From Rhodoferax sp. (GTDB lineage: Bacteria; Pseudomonadota; Gammaproteobacteria; Burkholderiales; Burkholderiaceae_C): DNA of 26,122 nt. The notes under the pieces are model-generated. The model worked only from the letters and a program-made list of their open reading frames with translations, had not been told where the DNA came from and ran no database searches. Position numbers and translations under genes: made by a program. Shown here in pieces: positions 8,042 to 17,124 of this stretch (positions are counted from its first letter, which is position 1; every line of letters begins with the position of its first letter). Where the stretch lies: contig JAIFMA010000136.1 in assembly GCA_020048795.1 (NCBI GenBank), positions 1 to 26,122 on the forward strand, given 5' to 3'.

Positions 8042-9388
8042 TTACCAAGCCGATGCCAGCCAACCTGCAACAGGCTCACCGTTTTCGAATCGCAAATTGA
8101 CCGTTTTCAAATGTGTATTTTGGAAACCTGCCTTCACAAGTTCACTCTCGATGTAGCTTTTTGAATGACTGTAGCGACCATGAAGCTGCAATTTATAGTC
8201 TGCATCCAGTGTATGGGCCTCAACGGTAAACACCCAATACCCGCCAGGACGCAAAGCCTGCCTGACTGCGACGAACGCGTCAGTCAATCTGCCAAAATAG
8301 CACAGCGTATCGGCTGACACCACGACGTCGAAGCCACCGGTGCCCGTCTGCAAACAATGGACCAGCTCAGATTGCATCAATTCATCGTACAAACCCCTAT
8401 CTCTTGCGCGAATCAACATGTTGGCCGACAAGTCAACGCCTCCCAACCATTTCGCATAAGGACGAAGATAGTGCGCGCACAGACCCGTGCCACAGCCCGC
8501 ATCAAGAATGATGCACTCCTTGGCAGGCTCGCCTAACAAGCCGGCAACGGCATCGCCAACCCACTGAGGTGCCCGATACTCCAGCGAAGCCAACCGGGCA
8601 TCGAAGCTATTCGCAAAACCGTCAAACTCCGTAATCACGTATTGATCCGATGCGCGCTCGGGAACATCCACAACTCCATAGGCCGCCAAAAAGTGCGCCG
8701 CCCTAGCATCGTCTGGGTCTAGTGTGAGCCATTCCTGGCAGACTTCACGTGCCTCTTCGAGTCGCCCGGCCTTGCCATACGCCATCACCAGCAATCGGCG
8801 CACATCGATACTTCGAGGTTTGAGCGCCAAAGCGTCCGCAAAATGGGAGAAGGCCTCGGGGAATCGCTTTTGAAGCGTATAAAGTGTGGCTAGGTTGGCA
8901 TGGGCATCACCAAAGGCTGGGTCTCTTGCAACAGCCCGCTTGAAACTTTCTTCAGCCTCGTCCTGACGGTTCAGTTTTCGCAGCAACACCCCTAGATTGT
9001 TAAGTACTTCTAGGTTGTTTTCATCCAGCTCGCTGCACCGTGCATAAGCCGCTGCAGCCTCACCATAACGTGATTCTTCAAGCAGGACGTTCCCAAAGTT
9101 ATTCTGCCAGGCGGCCACTTCCGGATCCATGGCAATCGACCGTTGAATCAGCTCGATCGCTTCAGAAAACTGGCGGCGCTGGTGCAATAACACACCCAAA
9201 TAGTGCAACGCATTTGCATTGTCTGGCTCCACCTGGAGCGCACTGCGGTAACACTTCTCGGCTGCATCAAGCTTGCTGTCCCGATGCAAGCGCATGGCAA
9301 ACAGGAGTAGTTCCTGCAACGACAACTCGACCGACTGAGGTTCCTCATTCGGTTGCTCGCCACGGGCATGCTCAATGATCTGGGTCAT
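8042..9388 (-). CDS. TPR-repeat SAM-dependent methyltransferase
   Basis: The protein is 448 aa from ATG 9388, which lies one base after the previous stop; in-frame upstream starts (GTG 9448, ATG 9415) would overlap the preceding gene. Residues about 23-230 are tandem TPR units (for example ALHYLGVLLHQRRQFSEAIEL, then NNLGVLLRKLNRQDEAEESF). Residues about 255-448 form a class I methyltransferase, with motif I at 296-302 (DAGCGTG), a GVDLSANML motif II, and a VVSADTLCYFGRL stretch followed by ALRPGGYWVFTVE. It resembles the group of predicted TPR-containing methyltransferases (COG4976-like). The substrate is unknown. It is not a core T6SS part. Its position directly behind the peptidase and exported-protein genes, and before vgrG, suggests it modifies or chaperones the secreted cargo or the spike. 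Confidence 0.85.
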   Translation of the reverse strand: MTQIIEHARGEQPNEEPQSVELSLQELLLFAMRLHRDSKLDAAEKCYRSALQVEPDNANALHYLGVLLHQRRQFSEAIELIQRSIAMDPEVAAWQNNFGNVLLEESRYGEAAAAYARCSELDENNLEVLNNLGVLLRKLNRQDEAEESFKRAVARDPAFGDAHANLATLYTLQKRFPEAFSHFADALALKPRSIDVRRLLVMAYGKAGRLEEAREVCQEWLTLDPDDARAAHFLAAYGVVDVPERASDQYVITEFDGFANSFDARLASLEYRAPQWVGDAVAGLLGEPAKECIILDAGCGTGLCAHYLRPYAKWLGGVDLSANMLIRARDRGLYDELMQSELVHCLQTGTGGFDVVVSADTLCYFGRLTDAFVAVRQALRPGGYWVFTVEAHTLDADYKLQLHGRYSHSKSYIESELVKAGFQNTHLKTVNLRFENGEPVAGWLASAW

Positions 9389-9389
9389 A

Positions 9390-9860
9390 TTACTGAACGG
9401 TGACAGAACGATCATCCAGGTTGACCGAATACGACTTCTTGCTTTCACTCTTGATCAATAGATGTTTTCGGTCTTCACTCATTGCCATGTGCGTAATGAA
9501 GACATCCTGAACGTCCTGTTCTTCCTTGTCGTTGTAGCGGGTTTCATAGACCAGCAACGTCCACAATTCCTTGCCGCTTCGGACATCGACCGCCGCCAGC
9601 ACGCCCCCGTTTTGATTGAATCCCCGTGATCGGGCTCCACGAACCACCTCGTAACGTGTGCCTCCGAGGGAGACAGGGGGAACACTGGGCACCCTGCGTT
9701 TGGCGCTTTCCATAGACTTCTCCTGTGAGGCAACGGCAGCAGCCGCAACTTGTAGTTGGGTGTCCGCTGCGATAGTTTGTGTACATCCATAAGCCGTGCT
9801 GCCAAACGTCGCCGCCGCCATGACCGCCGTGCTCAGGACTCCTGCATTTCCGGGTCTCAT
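9390..9860 (-). CDS. Small exported protein paired with the metallopeptidase; candidate immunity protein
   Basis: A 156-aa protein whose ATG (9858-9860) overlaps the peptidase stop in an ATGA arrangement, so the two are probably co-translated. The N-terminus looks like a signal peptide: basic MRP, a hydrophobic run to about residue 20, then STAYGC with cysteine at 26. AYGC is a poor lipobox, so it could be a lipoprotein or a periplasmic protein. The mature part has a GGVLAAVDVRSGKELWTLLV stretch resembling one blade of a beta-propeller (PQQ-like) repeat, then VQDVFITHMAMSEDRKHLLI. I do not recognise a named family. Overlap with a probable toxin and predicted export make an immunity role plausible, but this is inferred from layout only. 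Confidence 0.75.
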   Translation of the reverse strand: MRPGNAGVLSTAVMAAATFGSTAYGCTQTIAADTQLQVAAAAVASQEKSMESAKRRVPSVPPVSLGGTRYEVVRGARSRGFNQNGGVLAAVDVRSGKELWTLLVYETRYNDKEEQDVQDVFITHMAMSEDRKHLLIKSESKKSYSVNLDDRSVTVQ

Positions 9861-10867
9861 ACCAGCACCTTGGTGAGGGTGCCTTTCGTCAGTGCACCCA
9901 CCATATCGGCTGCGAAGTAGGCCCAGGTATCCGCGTTCTTTCGGGCCTGCTCGGTCGTGAAACTTGCACCGGGCTTCAAGCCATCGTCGTCATAGCGAAT
10001 ATCTTCGGTATTGACCAGCTTGTGAGTCAACTCATGTATGACCGTCAACGCACACAGCCAAAGCTTGGGAATTCCCCCCAGCGCGTTACGCTTACCGGTG
10101 TTCAAAAAAACTTGGAAAATATAAATGACTGGCATGACATCCGCGGAGTTGACTGAGGCGTAAACGTTGTCCCATGCACCACTGGTTCGCAAGTGCGGTC
10201 GGTCTGAAAAAATGATACTGGACGAATTGCAGCAGGCATGGATTTTCTTGAATCCTTCACCCAGCAGAGCGGCCGTTGCAGCAACATCGTTTTCTGACGC
10301 GCCCTGCTCATGAAACCACCGCTGAATTTTCTCAAGCGTCTTTGCGTTGGGTGTGCCCAGCTTGACTTGAACGTCAGCCGACCACTTGCGAGCCAACTGT
10401 AGGGCATCCGACATCATCTTTCGGTTTCCCTTGCCGAAAACATCGCCCTCCGCCTGCAACTCGGTCTTCAATTCTGGCTCGGATTTTCCTGCCAGTTGGT
10501 CGAAGGGCCAGGCTGCGTAGGCCTTCGGTGGATCGACCACCCAGACGCTTTGGCCGCCCTTTTTCTGAACCATGTGAAAGTGCTGCATGGTCTTGATGAG
10601 TGCTGCCCGGTCCTGAAAACCAGGAGATCCGGACTGGCTAGCTTTAATGACCTCTTCGGCAATGGCAATTTTGGCCACGGCCTTGCCCTTGCCTGCCTTG
10701 CTGAGCCTGTCTCGCAGGTCATCCAGCACCTTAGCCTTGGCTGAATTGGGGCCGTCCGCGTCAAGCAAGGACTTGAGGTCAGTCTCGATAGACTTCCAAC
10801 TGTCATCCAGGCACGAAACTTTCAGCAACTCAACAGATTTGCTGTAAACATCGGTGAATACATTCAT
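9857..10867 (-). CDS. M35-like (aspzincin) metallo-endopeptidase, candidate T6SS effector
   Basis: A 336-aa protein, ATG 10867 with GGGAGAA upstream. The zinc site is at the C-terminus: HELTH at 278-282, then NTEDIRYDDDG (286-296), where D289 fits the aspartate third ligand of the aspzincin GTxD motif. NADTWAYFA at 311-319 follows, matching the conserved NADxYxxFA block of lysine-specific/M35 metallo-endopeptidases. The first 200 residues are helical and lack a known domain. There is no signal peptide, as expected for T6SS cargo. The gene follows clpV by 15 bp, overlaps the small exported-protein gene and lies two genes before vgrG. Together this suggests a secreted peptidase effector. Fold assignment is fairly sure; secretion and toxicity are inferred. 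Confidence 0.82.
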   Translation of the reverse strand: MNVFTDVYSKSVELLKVSCLDDSWKSIETDLKSLLDADGPNSAKAKVLDDLRDRLSKAGKGKAVAKIAIAEEVIKASQSGSPGFQDRAALIKTMQHFHMVQKKGGQSVWVVDPPKAYAAWPFDQLAGKSEPELKTELQAEGDVFGKGNRKMMSDALQLARKWSADVQVKLGTPNAKTLEKIQRWFHEQGASENDVAATAALLGEGFKKIHACCNSSSIIFSDRPHLRTSGAWDNVYASVNSADVMPVIYIFQVFLNTGKRNALGGIPKLWLCALTVIHELTHKLVNTEDIRYDDDGLKPGASFTTEQARKNADTWAYFAADMVGALTKGTLTKVLV

Positions 10868-10882
10868 GACTCATTCTCCCGG

Positions 10883-13624
10883 TCAGTCAGTGCTCATGTT
10901 GTAAACAAATCCCGATCCATCAACGCCCACATCGACACCAGTGATGGGGACACCCTCCATCATCCGGGTCAGAAATTCGCGACTGATATCCGGCAGCATC
11001 GTGTTGGTAAGAATCGCATCGATCATGCGCCCACCTGACTCATTCTCGGTACATCGCGAGACTACCAGTTTCACGACATCTTCGCTGTAGTTAAAGGGGA
11101 TTTTGTAACGCGCTTCGACCCGCTTCTTGATTCGGTTAAGTTGCAGTTTGACGATCTTCCCGAGCATGTCGTCCGACAGCGGGTAATACGGAATGGTCAC
11201 CAGGCGCCCTAGAAGCGCCGGCGGAAATATTTTAAGAAGTGGTTCACGCAGTGCTTTGGCCATTCCTTCGGGTTCTGGCAAAAGCTCAGGATCTTTGCAC
11301 ATGCTCGCAATCAAATCGGTTCCGGCATTGGTGGTCAACAAGATTAAGGTGTTTTTGAAATCGATAAATCGCCCCTCACCGTCCTCCATAAAACCTTTGT
11401 CAAACACCTGGAAAAACATCTCATGCACATCGGGATGTGCTTTTTCCACTTCATCAAGCAACACAACCGAATAAGGTTTGCGCCGCACCGCTTCGGTCAT
11501 CACCCCGCCCTCGCCATAGCCGATATACCCGGGCGGCGCACCCTTGAGTGTTGAAACCGTATGCGCCTCCTGGTACTCACTCATGTTGATGGTGATGAGG
11601 TTTTGCTCTCCGCCGTAGAGGGCCTCGGCAAGTGCCAGCGCAGTCTCGGTTTTACCTACACCTGAAGTACCCGCCAACATAAAAACGCCTATGGGCTTGT
11701 TGGGGTTGTCCAGCCCGGCTCGAGAAGTCTGGATTCGCTTGGCGATCATTTCCATCGCATGGTCTTGTCCAATAACCCGCTGACCGAGCAAAGAACCAAC
11801 TTTGAGAATGGTCTCCATTTCATTGCGCGCCATTCGCCCCACCGGTATACCAGTCCAGTCTCCAACAACGGCGGCCACGGCCTGGTAATCCACCGTCGGC
11901 AAGATCAGGGGGCATTCACCCTGTAGCTCGACCAATTTTGACTGCACAACCTTGAGTTGGGCCAACTGCGCCAAACGCTTGAACTCCAATTCTTCGTCGC
12001 TCGGCACAGCTGCCGCAGGCATGGCAGCTTGGGCCGCCGCCTCAAGTTGACTTGATGTGCCTTCCACTGGTCGGATTCCTGAACGCAACTGGGCACGCAG
12101 CTCCAGCAGTTCATCCACCAAGGTGCGCTCTTCATTCCATCGGGTTTCGAGGGAAATCAGGCGGGTGCGCTCGAAATCGAGCTTTTCCGTCACTTCGGCT
12201 TGTCGCTTGCCGGTATCAATACCTATCGCCTTTTCTCGGCTGATGATGCCCCCCTCTACCTCCAGCGACTCGATGCGCCTGCGACAGTCATCCACCTCTG
12301 CCGGCGTGGCGTGAAGGCTGACGGCCACCCTGGCGCACGCCGTATCAATCAGACTGACGGATTTATCGGGCAACTGGCGCGCTGGAATATAACGGTGTGA
12401 CAACTTGACTGCGGCCTCAAGTGCCTCATCCAATATCTGCACTTGGTGGTGCTTCTCCATGGTCGATGCCACTCCGCGCATCATCAAGATGGCGCGCTCC
12501 TCGCTGGGTTCATCCACTTGCACGGTTTGAAACCGCCGTGTCAGAGCAGGATCTTTTTCTATATGTTTTTTGTACTCGGCAAAGGTTGTGGCGCCAACGG
12601 TGCGCAACGTACCTCGCGCAAGCGCCGGCTTGAGCAAATTCGCTGCATCTCCCGTGCCGGCAGCCCCGCCAGCACCCACCAGGGTATGGGTTTCATCAAT
12701 GAACAATATGATAGGTTTGGGGCTAGCCTGAACTTCCTCCATCACTGATCGCAGCCTTTGTTCAAACTCGCCTTTCATGCTAGCCCCAGCTTGCAGCAAT
12801 CCAACATCGAGCACCAACAGTTGCACATCCTTGAGGGCGGGAGGCACATCACCACGAGCGATACGTTGGGCAAACCCTTCCACAACCGCCGTTTTCCCGA
12901 CACCAGCTTCACCCACCAGAATAGGATTGTTTTGACGTCTACGCATCAAAATATCAACAACTTGGCGAATCTCGTCATCGCGCCCCACGATCGGGTCCAT
13001 CTTGCCGCTGCGAGCCTGCTCGGTCAGATCGGTTGTAAATTTCTTGAGCGCCTCCTGCTTGCCCATGGCCGCCGGTGCGATCGCACCACTGGCTTCCCCA
13101 GGTGATGCTCCGTTCCCGGAGGTTCCGTCGCTGGCACCTTGCCCGTCCTCAGGCGAACCCGTTACAACCTTCCCCAAAGATTCACTCAAATCATCGGGTT
13201 TGACTTTTTCAAACTGGCGGGAAATTGCAAACAGTGCGTTGCGCAAAAAACTGGTTTTAAGCATGCCCAGCAATACATAACCAGTACGAACAGCACTATC
13301 GCCAAACATCAACGATCCGTACACCCAGCCACGCTCAACAGAATTGGTGATGTTGTCGGAAATATCAGAAATGGATGTCGCGCCGCGAGGCAATCGATCC
13401 AGAGCAGCAGTGATATCCTTGGCCAGTGCGGATCCATCCAGGTTGTAATGCTTGATGATGCGGTGCCAGTCAGAATCCTGACTCTGAATGATCTGCGCGA
13501 CCCAGTGCTCCAGTTCCACAAACGGATTGCCTCTCAGTTTACAAAAAACCGTGGCTCCTTCAACCGCCTTGTAGCCTAGGTTGTTGAGTTTTCCAAAAAC
13601 ATTAACTCGATTGATCTCGGCCAT
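10883..13624 (-). CDS. clpV: T6SS sheath-disassembly ATPase ClpV (TssH)
   Basis: A 913-aa AAA+ ATPase of the ClpB/ClpV class. The Clp N-domain (about 1-145) is followed by a Gly/Ser/Ala-rich linker (155-187). The first nucleotide-binding domain has Walker A GEAGVGKT at 238-245 and Walker B ILFIDE at 306-311. The middle coiled region (about 445-575) is followed by the second domain, with Walker A GTSGVGKT at 652-659 and Walker B VVLLDEVEKAH at 720-730. Sensor and arginine-finger segments are intact. ClpV binds contracted TssB/TssC sheath and unfolds TssC for reuse. AAGGAAG precedes the ATG at good distance. It follows tssG by 10 bp. Length and linker set it apart from housekeeping ClpB. Confidence 0.97.
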   Translation of the reverse strand: MAEINRVNVFGKLNNLGYKAVEGATVFCKLRGNPFVELEHWVAQIIQSQDSDWHRIIKHYNLDGSALAKDITAALDRLPRGATSISDISDNITNSVERGWVYGSLMFGDSAVRTGYVLLGMLKTSFLRNALFAISRQFEKVKPDDLSESLGKVVTGSPEDGQGASDGTSGNGASPGEASGAIAPAAMGKQEALKKFTTDLTEQARSGKMDPIVGRDDEIRQVVDILMRRRQNNPILVGEAGVGKTAVVEGFAQRIARGDVPPALKDVQLLVLDVGLLQAGASMKGEFEQRLRSVMEEVQASPKPIILFIDETHTLVGAGGAAGTGDAANLLKPALARGTLRTVGATTFAEYKKHIEKDPALTRRFQTVQVDEPSEERAILMMRGVASTMEKHHQVQILDEALEAAVKLSHRYIPARQLPDKSVSLIDTACARVAVSLHATPAEVDDCRRRIESLEVEGGIISREKAIGIDTGKRQAEVTEKLDFERTRLISLETRWNEERTLVDELLELRAQLRSGIRPVEGTSSQLEAAAQAAMPAAAVPSDEELEFKRLAQLAQLKVVQSKLVELQGECPLILPTVDYQAVAAVVGDWTGIPVGRMARNEMETILKVGSLLGQRVIGQDHAMEMIAKRIQTSRAGLDNPNKPIGVFMLAGTSGVGKTETALALAEALYGGEQNLITINMSEYQEAHTVSTLKGAPPGYIGYGEGGVMTEAVRRKPYSVVLLDEVEKAHPDVHEMFFQVFDKGFMEDGEGRFIDFKNTLILLTTNAGTDLIASMCKDPELLPEPEGMAKALREPLLKIFPPALLGRLVTIPYYPLSDDMLGKIVKLQLNRIKKRVEARYKIPFNYSEDVVKLVVSRCTENESGGRMIDAILTNTMLPDISREFLTRMMEGVPITGVDVGVDGSGFVYNMSTD

Positions 13625-13634
13625 GATCTTCCTT

Positions 13635-14708
13635 TCAGTGATGATTTTGATGTTCTGTGTCAGCTGACGTGAAATTGCCAGGACGCGGCACCAGCGTGAG
13701 TTCTGCCACTTGCAGTCTGCTTTTCATGCCAAGCCAGGTTGTCCAACCGAGACGACCGAATCTGCCAGGTTGACACCCCCGGACTTGATCAGGCTTGAGA
13801 CTGAGTCGAAGATCCCAGCCAAATTCGAGGCCGATGTACTGTTTAATCAGCGCATCAACGGCAGGTAGGGCACGCCCCCCTGGTAGCAAGCTTTCAAATA
13901 CCTGCAGTTCAAGAGGTCCGATATGAACCCGAAAGTTATGCTGCCGATCCCAGACCATCCCCCCCAGCACCGATCCGCCACCTAACGTGGAACTGGGTCT
14001 GAGTCTCTTAGAGGGCAAACCGCCAATTCGCGTTCTCTCGGTGACTTCGAGCGACAGCCAGCAACCCGCAAACTGTTCAATTCGAACCCGGCGCTTTAGA
14101 AACCCGGACAGAATGGTTGCGAGTCCGTCTGCATTTCGAACCTGCCGGGAAAAAAGTCCGGAAAAATGAAATTTGGCATGATCCGGTACTGCATCACGCT
14201 GTAACAATTCCGGAATTCCAATGCCTATGAGTGATCCCACAAAGGCAGAAAACCGATCATGGTCTGGCCTGTCCAATCCTACTGTTGGCTGGGCTTGCGC
14301 CCAGGCCCGGTAGAACAACAGAAGCAAACGATGGTGAAACATGTCGGCAAAACGCGCAAAACTGGCATCTCCCTGATGCAGCAGTCGATGCCGGGCATAT
14401 TCTGTCAGATGAAAAGGAAGAGGCCCGTTGGGTCCAAACAAGCCAAAAAACCTGACATCGATCCGGGCTTTCGCATGGGTTGTCGCTGGCGCAACTGAAT
14501 GCAGCGCGCTGGGTGCAAACGAGAGGTCGGGAACTTGCCCCAAACGGACCGGTTCATCCACGGGCCTGCGCGCCGTACCCAACCGGGGCTTATCCACATG
14601 GTAGGCATCAATCCACCGTAGTGCATGAAAAAAATCATAGCGCCACGGCTCAGCACAAAGGCAGATCAATGGGTCTGCGCGCGCTACAGAATTGGGCGTG
14701 CACCGCAT
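13635..14708 (-). CDS. tssG: T6SS baseplate protein TssG
   Basis: 357 aa of the TssG (ImpH/VasB) family. The N-terminal PWRYDFFHALRWIDAY at 21-36 and the conserved FFGLFGPNGPLPFHLTEY at 87-104 are diagnostic. The C-terminal half contains the GFLKRRVRIEQFAGCWLSL segment and the IGPLELQVFESLLPGG motif (bases roughly 13870-13925). TssG joins TssF, TssE and TssK in the wedge of the cytoplasmic baseplate around VgrG. The ATG chosen overlaps the end of tssF by 25 bp; a start a few codons further in is possible, because the conserved part begins at residue 21. There is no export signal. The family call is firm. Confidence 0.94.
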   Translation of the reverse strand: MRCTPNSVARADPLICLCAEPWRYDFFHALRWIDAYHVDKPRLGTARRPVDEPVRLGQVPDLSFAPSALHSVAPATTHAKARIDVRFFGLFGPNGPLPFHLTEYARHRLLHQGDASFARFADMFHHRLLLLFYRAWAQAQPTVGLDRPDHDRFSAFVGSLIGIGIPELLQRDAVPDHAKFHFSGLFSRQVRNADGLATILSGFLKRRVRIEQFAGCWLSLEVTERTRIGGLPSKRLRPSSTLGGGSVLGGMVWDRQHNFRVHIGPLELQVFESLLPGGRALPAVDALIKQYIGLEFGWDLRLSLKPDQVRGCQPGRFGRLGWTTWLGMKSRLQVAELTLVPRPGNFTSADTEHQNHH

Positions 14709-16558
14709 CTTGGCCGTCCGATCATGATGTCACCGCGCGTCTGAGAGCGCACACGGGTCTCGGTAAATCCATTCATTGAAATATGCCGCGCAAAAAAGCG
14801 CTCCATGACGCACCCGAACAAGAACGCACTTGAGCCCTGAAACGCCAGTTCGTCCACGACCAACTCAATTTGCACTCCCCGCCCGAACGCAATAGGCCCA
14901 GGCAATGGTAATCGCCGAACCACCTGGCGCGTGATGACAGATCGAACGCCTTCGATTTGCCGTTGCAGGGCTGCGTCGCCTTCGTGCGTGTACAGTCTGA
15001 GCAACTCCCGCAAGGCTGCTGCCCCCTGCTCGTGGTCTGTGTCGGTCAATGAAAGATGATTTAGCGTGAGCTGATTGATGAAACGCCAGGTCACATTGCC
15101 TTCACGCTGCGCAGACAGTGGCCGGGAAGGTCCCTTGATGACGTGAATCGACGCAATGGGCAACGACTGCTCCAGCGTCAGATCGCCACCTTCCGAACCC
15201 ATGGGCATCAACAAGGGTAAGTCCCGGTTTGAACATGTCGCAGTCACACCCAACTGCTGTAAATCGTCTGCATAGGGTGCTTCCTGCGGGTCCACAATCG
15301 AAATAAAAACTTCGCTTCCAATGTAAGAAGATCGCGGCCCATCCCGCCGCTGGGTGGTGGAAAGCATCCTTGGCTCGCGTTGAAGAGCAAAGTAAGCCTC
15401 ATGCCCATGCTCTTGAGTGTGAAAGGCAGAGTACAGGGGTACAAAATCTCTCTCGCTGTCGAGCCCCACACCATAACCCGTGACCGCCGTGATGGTCTGA
15501 ATCTCAAAATCCATCGGTCGCACGCGATCCGGCACAACGTGCAGGTCATGAGCATCACGACTGACGTGGATACGATCACATCGGTGCTCGAAGAGATTGA
15601 TCGCCGGCACGCAATTCAACGAAAATGAGTTGGCATCCACCGACTGTAGAAGACTTGCGTCGCCGCGTGAAAACAGGATGACAAGCTCAATATCCTGACC
15701 TCCGACCTGCCTAAGTGAATCTCCAACACCACAGAGATCAAAGAACAAAAAACGCTGCGGGAACGCAAAATACTCCTGCATCAATCGGTAGCCCTCGAAC
15801 CCGCGCAAGGTGACTGGTAACAAGGCATGCTCTTCGTCGAATCCTACTGCCTCGATCGTTTCTGCATCCAGCAGGGAGTGCCTGCCGCCCTGGCTCCGGC
15901 CTGAGATGACGCAAATTCCAATGGCCTGACCACAAACCAGTTCATTTAACCGATAGGCCACATCATCAGGCGCACTGATGTGGAACCGCAGATCTTCAAG
16001 TCCGACTTTAGAAAAATCCGTGACACCGAACACACGTAAGTTGATCCTTACGCCTCCTGCAAACTTCTTCCAATCGGATTTGCCGGCCAATGGCAGACTG
16101 GAGGCATGGGAAAAATACTCGGCTCCTGTGATTTCGATGGGCCAAAGCATGACATCGTGCGCGGTTCGAAACTGGCATCGTGTTGTGCCTGCCCTGCCCG
16201 CATCGCTCTGCAACTTGCTGCCACGCGCCACTTTTAATCCCGATGCCAGAGCTGCATCACCCGCCTTCGGCATCAGCCTTGAGATCAACATCGACGGCAT
16301 GGGAGCGAGAAATTGCGGGTACAAAATCTCGACAAGGCGTTGGGTGAATCTGGGGAATTCAGCTTCCAACTTCAACTGAATTCGACCAGTCAAAAACGCA
16401 AATCCTTCCAGCAGTCGCTCCACATAGGGATCGCTGACCTCCAGCCCATCCATGCGCAATCGCGCCGCAATTTTTGGAAATTGCGCTGCAAACTCGGCAC
16501 CCATTTCCCGTAGGTGCTGCAATTCTTGGTTGTAGTGGCGTAAAAGGCGTGGATCCAT
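14684..16558 (-). CDS. tssF: T6SS baseplate protein TssF
   Basis: 624 aa, the normal length for TssF (ImpG/VasA). The N-terminus starts MDPRLLRHYNQELQHLREMG, and the DPYVERLLEGFAFLTGRIQL and LVEILYPQFLAPMPSM blocks follow at about 43-90. The C-terminus has a RGVQIELVVDELAFQG segment and the FLFGCVMERFFARHISMNGF block typical of the family. TssF forms a two-to-one complex with TssG in the baseplate wedge. The ATG at 16558 has only a weak ribosome site. The gene lies 30 bp after tssE and overlaps tssG at its end, suggesting coupled translation of the two partners. Confidence 0.96.
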   Translation of the reverse strand: MDPRLLRHYNQELQHLREMGAEFAAQFPKIAARLRMDGLEVSDPYVERLLEGFAFLTGRIQLKLEAEFPRFTQRLVEILYPQFLAPMPSMLISRLMPKAGDAALASGLKVARGSKLQSDAGRAGTTRCQFRTAHDVMLWPIEITGAEYFSHASSLPLAGKSDWKKFAGGVRINLRVFGVTDFSKVGLEDLRFHISAPDDVAYRLNELVCGQAIGICVISGRSQGGRHSLLDAETIEAVGFDEEHALLPVTLRGFEGYRLMQEYFAFPQRFLFFDLCGVGDSLRQVGGQDIELVILFSRGDASLLQSVDANSFSLNCVPAINLFEHRCDRIHVSRDAHDLHVVPDRVRPMDFEIQTITAVTGYGVGLDSERDFVPLYSAFHTQEHGHEAYFALQREPRMLSTTQRRDGPRSSYIGSEVFISIVDPQEAPYADDLQQLGVTATCSNRDLPLLMPMGSEGGDLTLEQSLPIASIHVIKGPSRPLSAQREGNVTWRFINQLTLNHLSLTDTDHEQGAAALRELLRLYTHEGDAALQRQIEGVRSVITRQVVRRLPLPGPIAFGRGVQIELVVDELAFQGSSAFLFGCVMERFFARHISMNGFTETRVRSQTRGDIMIGRPRCGARPIL

Positions 16559-16588
16559 TGGGTATTGTTATCAGACAGCCGAAAGCAG

Positions 16589-17095
16589 TCAGTGTGCCAG
16601 TTCCCTGATTGCAACTCGTCCGGTTTCAAGATCAATATCGGTTTGCAGCATCAATTCCAGAGGCACCGGCTGGGCCCACACTTGGCCACTAATACGAAAA
16701 CTGATTTGATTGTGATGATCCAATTGCACTGCGGAAACCAAAGCCTCGACGATCAAGGTGCGTGGCAGTATCCGTGGCTCATGATCCATGATGGCCCGCT
16801 TGACCTTGTTTTGCAGATCCTGTGGATCAACCGACGAAGCCGTCTGTCCCGACAGGGCTGGCAATCCGTAGTTCAAAACCGACCGCCGAACCTCTGGATA
16901 TTTGTCGAGAGATCCGTCAATGGACATCATTGTGGTGTTGAACAACCATCTGAGGTCACGCAGCACGGCTTCCCGCATCCGTCCCTTGCTGATGAAACGC
17001 ATGTCGGGCGATTCAATGAGTTGTGTTGGGTCTTCGTCAGTAAGTCGATCAAGCAAAGCGGGCTGGAGGCGGTCTTGCACCCTATTTTGGGACAT
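16589..17095 (-). CDS. tssE: T6SS baseplate protein TssE (gp25-like)
   Basis: 168 aa, matching the gp25/TssE lysozyme-like baseplate family (which has no lysozyme activity). Visible motifs are LLDRL at 14-18, VLRDLRWLFNT at 44-54 and VRRSVLNYGLP at 69-79; the C-terminal IDLETGRVAIRE stretch is also typical. TssE connects the first sheath ring to the wedge proteins TssF/TssG. It lies 29 bp after tagJ and 30 bp before tssF. The ATG has a weak upstream site. Length and motifs leave little doubt. Confidence 0.95.
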   Translation of the reverse strand: MSQNRVQDRLQPALLDRLTDEDPTQLIESPDMRFISKGRMREAVLRDLRWLFNTTMMSIDGSLDKYPEVRRSVLNYGLPALSGQTASSVDPQDLQNKVKRAIMDHEPRILPRTLIVEALVSAVQLDHHNQISFRISGQVWAQPVPLELMLQTDIDLETGRVAIRELAH

Positions 17096-17124
17096 GATGG
17101 GGCACCAGCAAATAAATCACCGAC

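Noticed and set aside
7389..8156. 255-codon plus-strand open frame
   Set aside because: It lies antisense to vgrG and the end of the methyltransferase gene, both of which have clear family matches; its own protein shows no motif.
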